Assembly: GCA_009746045.1 (NCBI GenBank)
Contig: RPFO01000904.1
Coordinates: 1-36,402, forward strand
Reading direction: 5' to 3'
DNA length: 36,402 nucleotides
Origin: Mesostigma viride
Taxonomy: Eukaryota > Streptophyta > Mesostigmatophyceae > Mesostigmatales > Mesostigmataceae
Part shown: positions 20,288-28,593 of the stretch, piece by piece
Layout of the letters: each line of letters starts with the position of its first letter
Numbering within the stretch: the stretch's first letter is position 1
Notes under the pieces: generated by a model
Database searches by the model: none
The model's input: only the letters and a program-made list of their open reading frames with translations
What the model was told of the DNA's origin: nothing
Translations under genes and position numbers: made by a program

Positions 20288-22060
20288 GTCCAACAAATGA
20301 CTCGCCGATGCGTCCATCGACTCGCCGATGTGGCCACTGTGTCTCCTTGTCCTTGTCGCCCGTCGCCACTATACCTGAGGGGCATAGCGCGGGCTCCATG
20401 TACGGTGGCTTACCACCGTTGCACAAATATACGTACGCTTGCGACGGAAGTCACGTGTGATACTTCGCCCGACAGCCGCCCTAGCGCTGACTGCCGCCAC
20501 TGCGCCGACGTCGCGCAGATGTCGCAACTTGAGGCGCGATCATAGCTCGAACTGCGCGCACCGTATCCCGCGCTCTTTGTCGCCGCCGTAACCCTTATGA
20601 AAGCGGTGTCCCTCGCCACCTCGTATGACTACAAGGGGGACTCCGCGCCGAATGAACTGATGCCGAGTTCCAACCCCTCCTGAAGAGCGGCCGTCCTGAA
20701 GAGCGGCCGTCCTGAAGAGCAGAGAGCTCCTCCTTGCGGACATGCGGCTGGTACTGGTGTGGTGGGGAAGAGACAAGTGTGCATGACTGCGCACATCCAT
20801 CGCACGAAAGAGATGAGATACCTCCCCCCCCTAAGGGGGAGCCAAGCGTGTGCTTCGGCATGGAGGAACCTGCACCGAGTTCAAAGAAAAAAAATTGAAA
20901 GATTCCTCTGACGCGCATACGCATCTTCCAATCCTTTATGCACACACCACGTACACCCTCATACACCTACTACATGACCTAGTTGACCTCAGGCACTGAC
21001 GAACCAAGGACAACCAACCCCGTACATCCACGATGTCCGGACCAACACATGCACTAGAGCTCACTAGTATGACTACCAGTACAAACACAGATGCTCGGAC
21101 CAACATGTGCATCCACTAGTATGACTACTAGTACAGACACAATATCTAGTTGCTACTAGAGCCACTAGTAATAACACTAGTAACCTCAGTGCTTTCTCAC
21201 ACTGACTCCTCCCCCCCCCTAAGGGGGATGGGAGCCTCTCCCTTCAGTCCACTAACTGGGTAACACACAGATGCCTATCTCTGTGACTCCTCCCCCCCCT
21301 AAGGGGCTGTGAAGCCTCTTCCTTCTTCTCTCCTCCCCCCTCTATGGGAATCGGAGCGCCCTCGCGACGGAAAGCACCCGGAGGGGGGGGGGGGATAGGA
21401 AAAAAAAAATTCCAAACAAACCAAACAGATAGAATATCAAGCCAAAATAGACGTGCCACAACTGAGGTACAAAGACATTGTACCCACAAGGGTACCCCCA
21501 GACTGGGGAGAAAGGGGTGTGAAGGTCAAGACAAGGCAGTGTCTACGAAACATGTGAGTCCGAATGGCAGTGAGAGTGGAGTGATCAGGTCCACAAGCAA
21601 GGCTGCCCCTACAAACACGTCGAGGAACTCCCCGGTACTGAGCTATCACGAGCCCCTGTCATCATGGTAGATGTGTCTAGCTGGCGATGTACGATAAACC
21701 ATTGCCTCGGTTACCAGCATGACCGCTAGTATTGAGTACAAAAAAAAAAGGTATGACTACCTGCAACAGAAACGTGCCACACACCCACAACAATGGGTAT
21801 GAACACCCAGTATCACCTGACATCAATCCAAGCAAACAGCATGTATGACCAACAGCTACCCCGATTAACAGCAAGGATTACTACTTGCTAGCTCCTGGCA
21901 CGGTGGCTATGCAAGGGAGGGGGGATGGCAAGGGGCTGAATGCGACTGAGGATAGATGATGTGGGGGTGGTGGTAAAACCCAATGCACCCCATGTGAAGA
22001 GTCCTAACTCCCCTTAGAACAGGGAAGAGAACAAAATGCTAATAGCGCCTTCAGACTGAA
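20288..22060. other. outer element interior, repeat-rich, no gene recognised
   Basis: Small structures only. There are three tandem 16 bp units CCTGAAGAGCGGCCGT at about 20679-20724. Hairpin-like CCTCCCCCCCTAAGGGGG words occur at about 20822, 21206 and 21290. A dispersed TATGACTACYAG-type motif appears at about 21067, 21118 and 21754. A G9 tract and an A9 tract lie at 21383-21410. No frame shows a domain. Confidence 0.45.
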
Positions 22061-22413
22061 GGAGTACTGCTAACCCTATAGGATCCATAGATTGTTATGT
22101 CAAGCAACAAAAATCAACAACAATCCCAGGCCCGTCATGCAGCTAAGTGCTCCATTGCCTAAAACCTGCAACTAAGAAGGTTGCACATTGTGGCGACGTA
22201 ACCCTCCCTGACTGGAAGGAAAAAGTACGAGGAGACAAGTGTGCATGACAGGAGTACTGGGAACCCTGTAGGATCCACACGTGGGAAATGATGTCCATGA
22301 ACGTCCACAACAGCATGCATTTCAGCAAAGTGAAATCTGCAACTAGGAAGGTTGCAAAGCATATGCTGATAGAACCCCCTGTCTCCTGAGTGGAAGGAAA
22401 AGTAAGGTACCCG
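22061..22413. repeat. diverged tandem duplication, period about 190 bp
   Basis: Starting words GGAGTACTG at 22061 and 22251 are each followed by ACCCTRTAGGATCCA. Later come CTGCAACTARGAAGGTTGCA and CTGGAAGGAAAAG-like words at matching offsets, so two units with substantial divergence are present. Confidence 0.7.
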
Positions 22414-23007
22414 AGCTACAACAACCAAGCGCATCATTCTGAAACAACCACGTCGCATAGATACGTCAAAGGTAAGAAACATTAATTGCCCTTGCCAAAC
22501 AGGCCAACGCTTGAAGATGGACATGATGCACAAAGGAACAAGCCGGTGGAACGCCGGCGACAACCACTAAGAAAACAAAAGAGGTAAAGTGTTGATGCAC
22601 TTCACATGGACGGCCTTGAGGGCCATATACACACGAACCAAAAGAAGCAAAAGAGACAAAATACTCATGATGGCACCAGCTATGACTAACTGTTGCAACA
22701 ACTGTCACTCTAACTAATTAATCCCAACAAGGAGATAGCAACAGCCATGAGGGTATCCCTGATTGCGATGTCTAGTAGCAAATAAGACCAACCTAGACAA
22801 CACAGCTATTACTAGCTGCTGTCACAGCTGATGCAAATATTGCTAGAATATTGCAGTCACTAAAGACTACAAGGGACGATGCTGCTAAAAATAGCAATTG
22901 TCACTATAGCACCTATAAGGTGAGCACAGGCAGCCATCTTGGCCCCTGCAAAGGAGGTACATGGTACAGGCAGCTAACGGCTACAACCACAGGGACACAG
23001 TTTCAAC
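22414..23007. other. outer element interior, no gene recognised
   Basis: AC-rich, low-complexity sequence with only short frames. Words such as GGCATGACTA and GCAACAACTGTCAC echo motifs elsewhere in the element. Nothing assignable was seen. Confidence 0.35.
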
Positions 23008-23255
23008 ATACTGGCATGACTAGCAGCATATGGAAATAACCAAACAACAAAAGAAAGAATAAGGACAGGTGTGACCACCCGTGACAGCGCAGCAGCTAGC
23101 CAGACTGGCTACTACCTGCCTGTCTCCAAGATACTGGCATGACTACCAGCACCTAACTAAAGAAAATAAAACAACCCAATGAAGGAAAAGAACAAGTGTG
23201 ACCACCTGTAACAGTGCGGTAGCCAACCAAAGTAGCTACTACTGCGCGTCACCAT
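23008..23255. repeat. tandem repeat, period about 123 bp
   Basis: ATACTGGCATGACTASCAGC at 23008 and 23131 begins two successive units. Each contains AACAAGTGTGACCACC or ACAGGTGTGACCACC and GTAGCTACTACTG-like words at the same offset. Confidence 0.7.
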
Positions 23256-23569
23256 TCGCGCATGCAACAGATATGACTACCTGTCGTCACGGCTACGTAG
23301 TGCATCCAACAATTGTTGCCCTCCCTGTACCCTCTACACTGATGACCCAGGTGAGAGGAGGGTTGGGGCAGAAGGCAAAGGTGGTGGTGAAGGTCATAGA
23401 GTGGTACAAGTGGCTCCTAGTGACCCAGGAGTGCCGTGTGCATAAGAATTAACTCTTCTGCCTGAACAAGAGTGGCAAGACCTGCCTCCCCCACCCGTAC
23501 CCACGAATGACCTGTTCAGCGTGCTCCGAAGATTAAGGAGCAGCCACAGTGTACACTATTGCTGCTAGG

Positions 23570-23731
23570 GGCTACAGCCTATAACGGCTGCCACTAAAAG
23601 AAACACTTGGGCTACAGCCTGGAAGGACTGCAACGCTAAATGGGCTACAGCCGGGAAGGGCTGCAACGCCAAAATGGGCTACAGCCGGGAAGGGCTGCAA
23701 CGCAAAAATGGGCTGCAGCCTGGAAGGGCTG

Positions 23732-23808
<77 letters not shown>

Positions 23809-23960
23809 GGGGGCTACAGCCTGTAAGGGCTGCAGCACCACAATGGGCTACAGCATGTAAGGGCTGCAGCACAAAAATGGGCTACAGCCTGGAAGGGCTG
23901 CAGCATGACAAAAAGAAAAGGGGGCTACAGCCTGGAAGGGCTGCAACCCTAAAAGAAACA
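23570..23960. repeat. 34 bp minisatellite with embedded CA microsatellite
   Basis: About nine units of the form GGGCTACAGCCTGGAAGGGCTGCAAC plus a short A-rich tail start near 23570, 23609, 23641, 23675, 23709, 23811, 23845, 23879 and 23921. Each unit can fold through AGCC and GGCT. The fifth unit is expanded by the CA tract. Confidence 0.9.
23735..23806. repeat. (CA)36 dinucleotide microsatellite
   Basis: Seventy-two bases of perfect CA repeat, directly following CTGCAG of one minisatellite unit and followed by AAAGGGGGCTACAGCC of the next. Confidence 0.97.
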
Positions 23961-24119
23961 CTACTGGGTAGGGCTGCACATACTGATAGAAATTCAAGTC
24001 TAGGAAAAACTAAAATTTCGACAGCATTGGCCGAAGGAGCGTTCTATCATAATGAACAATCCTACTCCGGGCATACCTGTGTCTTCGACTCCCCCAGCCG
24101 ACTGCCGGGTGTCGTGCCC

Positions 24120-24275
24120 ATGGACGCTGCCGAAGTAAAAGAGGTCGCCGATGATGAGGATATTCCCTCGAACACTCGCCAGCAACCCCGCCCCACTAAA
24201 AAGTCGACTAAAATTAAATTCGTGAAAAAAAAGCCGTTCCTGACAGGGACCTGGGTCATGACCTCTAGAGTGTAG
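24120..24275 (+). CDS. short basic hypothetical ORF
   Basis: From an ATG at 24120 the plus frame reads MDAAEVKEVADDEDIPSNTR and then a lysine-rich tail (PTKKSTKIKFVKKK) to a stop at 24273-24275, about 51 residues. It runs antisense to the outer element's presumed transcription. An acidic start with a basic end is protein-like, but no domain is known to me. It may equally be a chance frame or a relic. Confidence 0.25.
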   Translation: MDAAEVKEVADDEDIPSNTRQQPRPTKKSTKIKFVKKKPFLTGTWVMTSRV

Positions 24276-24571
24276 GTCACGACATACGCACAATCGCAAG
24301 GTGGCAAGTCTGCGATGTGACATTACAATTGTCTTAGAAACTATTAAACAGCGCTTATTTACCTCTGCGACTCAGGTGGATTCCTCCGAGTCCAGTTTTA
24401 CATCCCGGCTGACTGCCGGCTGCGAAAGATCTACACCTGATTCATAATAGACCATTATGAACGGTGGTCGCTATATTAATCTACGCAATCCACACCGTGA
24501 CTAGTGTGGACGATAACTAATCTAACATAATTAACCTGGCGCAGTTGACCCTGGCCGGTTCAAGCCCGAGG
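24276..24571. other. leader of the outer element, no gene recognised
   Basis: Non-coding DNA between the short ORF and the 5' LTR. No CCA-ended tRNA complement directly abuts the LTR, so no primer binding site can be named. GGTTCAAGCCCGAGG at 24557-24571 resembles a tRNA T-arm word but no full cloverleaf is present. CGAGGT...ACCTCG straddles the LTR start. Confidence 0.4.
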
Positions 24572-25093
24572 TGTTGCAACCTCGTGGGAAGCTGGGCGAA
24601 ATGCCTCCCGAGGTACATGTAGCATTTACGACAGGAATTCAGGACCATGCATTTCCTAAACCCGCGGGCGTGAGGCCTGCCGGAAAGAGAAAGAGATTAA
24701 CTCAATTCATTCCATTCATTCCGGGGGTCACAATGGTGAACGTTCCCACACACTAATAACCTTGGCGGCTCACGGCGTTGCCAAGCAGTGCCAAGCAGCA
24801 CTGCTTGGACGCATGGTAGCCAACCGAGATCTCTAGGGCGCTACGGTTCACACGAATTGACCGTACGACCCAAAACGACTTATACTAGGTCCACGCACAT
24901 TGACATGCTGCGCACCTACATATAAACCAAAGTACCGAAAGTACTACAAAACCACTAAATAGCAAGTACAAAGCCGCATGAACCGGCTGTACAAATAGTC
25001 CTAAATAGTCGAACACTAAGACTTCGCCTATTTCACATTGTTGCGCCGAACTGTCCACTAAAGGAACCTAATTAAATAGGCTTGGACGCAACA
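24572..25093 (-). repeat. 5' LTR of the outer non-autonomous LTR retrotransposon
   Basis: The right end GCAACA at 25088-25093 coincides with the end of homology to the left copy (419). The left end is placed at TGTTGC (24572), the inverted complement of that end, giving 522 bp. Only 24676 onward can be compared, because the left copy runs off the window. The interior between the two LTRs, minus the chromovirus, is about 7.4 kb. Confidence 0.7.
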
Positions 25094-25767
25094 ATTAGCT
25101 TGGTTGGCATCAACCTTACAGTGCTCTAACCTGGGCCGAAACATAGGAAATGCTGCTTAGGCATGTTAGTTAGGGCTACCATCGTCAAGGCTATGCACAT
25201 ATTTACAAGGCTGGCCATGCTCGAGGGACGGTGAAGGCGTATGAGGTGCGTGGCCACCCCTTTGCACTTTGTAAACATACTCAGCAAGGTTTTGGTGCAC
25301 CGGCGTTGGATGGCATATGAAGCACATCAAAATATTTTGGCTTTTTCTGGCCAAAAAATTATTTCACTAGCTTGCTGAAACCTCTTGAACCCAGCTTTTG
25401 GGCCCAAGTGAGCACATATATGGTAGCCCTTCCTGGCCACGCTCCCTTTTGCCGCCTGTGCGCGCAACCCTTGCATGACGCTCCCGGACGTCCCTCACCG
25501 CGCCCGGAGCTTGTTTACGCGCTGCGCCTTGCTTTCCCTGGCCCAGATGCACAGTCAACCCCTCGACGAACTCGGCCACAAGCTGTTTCTCGTCACCCCC
25601 CGGCTCCTCTTAGCGCCGTTGGAGCGGGGCGTGCGTGGCGTACAGGGTGCGGTCATGCATCGCTCGCTGCCGGCGGTTCCTCCTCGGGGATTGGGAAGGG
25701 CTGTGGGCGCTGCAGCCTCCGGCCTCCACCCGGGTGTCGGGGGCCGCCTCCTTTGCCCGGGTGGCAG
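25094..25767. other. unassigned region before the GGGT array
   Basis: From 25372 a plus frame stays open into the repeat, and minus frames do the same, but none shows a domain. Openness is largely due to high GC content and the stop-free GGGT array. The part at 25440-25760 is GC-rich and could be old coding DNA; nothing supports a specific gene. Confidence 0.4.
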
Positions 25768-27267
25768 GGTGGGTGGGTGGGTGGGTGGGTGGGTGGGTGG
25801 GTGGGTGGGTGGGTGGGTGGGTGGGTGGGTGGGTGGGTGGGTGGGTGGGTGGGTGGGTGGGTGGGTGGGTGGGTACGTGGGTGGGTGGGTGGGTGGGTGG
25901 GTGGGTGGGTGGGTGGGTGGGTGGGTGGGTGGGTGGGTGGGTGGGTGGGTGGGTGGGTGGGTGGGTGGGTGGGTGGGTGGGTGGGTGGGTGGGTGGGTGG
26001 GCGGGCGGGCGGGCGGGTGGGTGGGTGGGTGGGTGGGTGGGTGGGCGGGTGGGCGGGTGGGTGGGCGGGCGGGGGTGGGCGGGCGGGCGGGCGGGCGGGC
26101 GGGCGGGGGGTGGGTGGGTGGATGGGTGGGTGGGTGGGTGGGTGGGTGGGTGGGTGGGTGGGTGGGTGGGTGGGTGGGTGGGTGGGTGGGTGGGTGGGTG
26201 GGTGGGTGGGTGGGTGGGTGGGTGGGTGGGTGGGTGGGTGGGTGGGTGGGTGGGTGGGTGGGTGGGTGGGTGGGTGGGTGGGTGGGTGGGTGGGTGGGTG
26301 GGTGGGTGGGTGGGTGGGTGGGTGGGTGGGTGGGTGGGTGACGTGGGTGGGTGGGTGGGTGGGTGGGTGGGTGGGTGGGTGGGTGGGTGGGTGGGTGGGT
26401 GGGTGGGTGGGTGGGTGGGTGGGTGGGTGGGTGGGTGGGTGGGTGGGTGGGTGGGTGGGTGGGTACGTGGGTGGGTGGGTGGGTGGGTGGGTGGGTGGGT
26501 GGGTGGGTGGGTGGGTGGGTGGGTGGGTGGGTGGGTGGGTGGGTGGGTGGGTGGGTGGGTGGGTGGGTGGGTGGGTGGGTGGGTGGGTGGGCGGGCGGGC
26601 GGGTGGGTGGGTGGGTGGGTGGGTGGGTGGGTGGGCGGGTGGGCGGGTGGGTGGGCGGGCGGGGGGTGGGCGGGCGGGCGGGCGGGCGGCGGGCGGGCGG
26701 GTGGGTGGGTGGTGGGTGGGTGGGTGGGTGGGTGGTGGGTGGGTGGGTGGGTGGGTGGGTGGGTGGGTGGGTGGTGGGTGGGTGGGTGGTGGTGGGTGGG
26801 TGGGTGGGTGGGTGGGTGGGTGGGTGGGTGGGTGGGTGGGTGGGTGGGTGGGTGGGTGGGTGGGTGGGTGGGTGGGTGGGTGGGTGGGTGGGTGGGTGGG
26901 TGGGTGGGTGGGTGGGTGGTGGGTGGGTGACGTGGGTGGGTGGGTGGGTGGGTGGGTGGGTGGGTGGGTGGGTGGGTGGGTGGGTGGGTGGGTGGGTGGG
27001 TGGGTGGGTGGGTGGGTGGGTGGGTGGGTGGGTGGGTGGGTGGGTGGGTGGGTGGGTGGGTGTGGGTGCCGGGTGGGTGGGTGGGTGGGTGGGTGGGTGG
27101 GTGGGTGGGTGGGTGGGTGGGTGGGTGGGTGGGTGGGTGGGTGGGTGGGTGGGTGGGTGGGTGGGTGGGTGGGTGGGTGGGTGGGTGGGTGGGTGGGTGG
27201 GTGGGTGGGTGGGTGGGTGGGTGGGTGGGTGGGTGGGTGGGTGGGTGGGTGGGTGGGTGGGTGGGTG
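25768..27267. repeat. (GGGT)n microsatellite of about 1.5 kb with higher-order structure
   Basis: Nearly pure GGGT units with landmark variants: GTACGT at 25873 and 26463, a GGGC-rich block at about 26001-26106 and 26591-26700, and GACGTG at 26340 and 26929. Each landmark recurs after 589-590 bp, so a 590 bp block has been duplicated. A TGTGGGTGCCGGG interruption lies at about 27060. The G-rich strand is plus. All long frames across it (VGGW or PPTH repeats) are artefacts. Confidence 0.95.
27260..27267. repeat. 8 bp target duplication, left copy
   Basis: GGTGGGTG directly precedes the CAGTGACTGG terminus and recurs at 28232-28239 after the other terminus. Because the surroundings have a four-base period, the chance of such a match is about one in four, so this is consistent rather than conclusive. 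Confidence 0.6.
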
Positions 27268-28231
27268 CAGTGACTGGCCATACGCGATACGCGTCGTACG
27301 CGGCCCAGGTGTATAATGTATAATACGCGGTGTATAATGTATTATACGCTGATCGTACGCTAACCGTTGAAAACCCCCTTTTTTGGCATGATTTTGAGGG
27401 GTTTTCAACATTCTGAGCAACCAAGCATAGTCTGCTGGTGTTTTTGCCATACCTTTTGCCTATACATTTGGTAGACTAGCCCCGAGGTGTTGCTGGCATG
27501 AGCGGACACCCAGTTAGAGGCGTCGGTTTCTACAACGTCTGCCGCCCGCACATCAGCCTGCTTCTTGGCGTCACTAGTCGCCTTCCTCTTCCTGGTATTG
27601 CTTTCCTTCTCCGCCTGCTCGACCAGCAGCCTGTAACGGAGTACTCCATCATCCACGTTTCTAGTAGTTATTTGTCTGCTGCCCATTCTTGAGGATGCGC
27701 TCTTTGCTAATGTATGTCCAGACAGTTTCGGATGTGGCCTCTTCTTCATCAGGCCGCACATCATCATCGTGTTCCATTGACTCCTCATTCGTGTCAGCCA
27801 TGCATGCCTGAATGTCGATATGCTACGATATAGGTGCCATGCAGAAGACCACGACGTTGCTGGCACACCTTATCAGTTATCACCTTCTGGATGTCAGATG
27901 AATCTTCAGGCTTCCCGCCTTCACATTCCCGCCTTCACAAGTCACAATGAACGCGCTTTTAGCTTTAGTGCATCATACACTAGCTAGCTCATCACACAAT
28001 TATTTGTTCCTAGGTACTACAGGTCGGCGCGCCGCAGTCTAGGCAAGCAACGCGGGCTGTAAAATGATGCCAAAACCCACCTCGTAAGCCAAAAATACGC
28101 GAAAATACGCGAAAATACGCAAAAATACGCGGCGCGTATGAAAGTACCCGGCCCATTTTCATACGCGCCGCTCGCGTATCGCGAATAATACGCATCATAC
28201 GGCGTATAATACGGCGTATGGCCAGTCACTG
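27268..28231. mobile_element. hAT-like DNA transposon, probably non-autonomous
   Basis: The left end CAGTGACTGGCCATACGC is the exact inverse of the right end at 28214-28231. The start CAGTG with GGCCA resembles hAT terminal repeats, and an 8 bp duplication fits that superfamily. At 964 bp it is too short for a full hAT transposase. Subterminal regions are rich in TATACGC/GCGTATA words. They include a GTTGAAAACCCC/GGGGTTTTCAAC hairpin (27366-27409) on the left and four GCGAAAATAC-like tandem units (28086-28130) on the right. It has inserted into the GGGT array, which continues on its right side. Confidence 0.75.
27484..27803 (-). pseudogene. frame-broken ORF inside the hAT-like element
   Basis: An ATG near 27803 on the minus strand opens an acidic frame (MADTNEESMEHDDDVRPDEE) that includes TSETVWTYISKERILK and stops near 27666. 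A second frame continues as VLRYRLLVEQAEKESNTRKR and then KQADVRAADVVETDASNW. The two look like halves of one acidic-to-basic protein separated by a frameshift, perhaps part of a transposon-encoded protein. No catalytic hAT motif is seen. Product unknown. Confidence 0.35.
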
Positions 28232-28420
28232 GGTGGGTGGGTGGGTGGGTGGGTGGGTGGGTGGGCGGGTGGGTGGGTGGGTGGTGGGTGGGTGGGTGGG
28301 TGGGTGGGTGGGTGGGTGGGTGGGTGGGTGGGTGGGTGGGTGGGTGGGTGGGTGGGTGGGTGGGTGGGTGGGTGGGTGGGTGGGTGGGTGGGTGGGTGGG
28401 TGCGTGGGTGGGTGGGTGCC
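28232..28420. repeat. (GGGT)n microsatellite, right part
   Basis: The same GGGT unit and orientation as 25768-27267, resuming after the hAT-like element with single GGGC, GGT and GCGT variants. It is best read as the continuation of one array split by the insertion. Confidence 0.95.
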
Positions 28421-28466
28421 GTGGGGAGGCCTGCCTCTGTTAGTACTAAGTCTACGCATGACCCAA

Positions 28467-28480
28467 TCGAGCATATATAT
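28467..28480. repeat. candidate target duplication of the LINE, left copy
   Basis: TCGAGCATATATAT recurs exactly at 31328-31341, after the LINE 3' end. Length and position fit a LINE duplication, though the AT-rich half lowers its weight. Confidence 0.55.
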
Positions 28481-28593
28481 TAAAAATTTGGTTTGAGTGA
28501 TTTCACTCTGCTGTAAGTAATTATATTTTTAATATATATTAAAAATATAATCGTAATCATATATATCGAGGGTAGGTGAATTGAGCCGGGCCA

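Noticed and set aside
22159-22563. 134-codon minus frame as a gene in the outer element
   Set aside because: It spans a tandem duplication, has no domain, and its composition is not protein-like.
23570-23960. Regular 34 bp repeats resembling a CRISPR array
   Set aside because: Units abut with only a few variable bases and no unique spacers; this is a minisatellite in eukaryotic repeat DNA.
23640-24275. 211-codon plus frame through the CA tract
   Set aside because: Most of it is minisatellite and (HT)n translation; only the last 51 codons could be real, listed separately at low confidence.
24541-24571. tRNA gene or tRNA-derived sequence suggested by GGTTCAAGCCCGAGG
   Set aside because: No acceptor, D or anticodon arms can be folded around it, and no CCA complement adjoins the LTR.
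25372-27450. Very long frames on both strands encoding VGGWVGGW or PPTHPPTH repeats
   Set aside because: They exist only because a GGGT/ACCC array has no stop codons in any frame; all frames are open at once.
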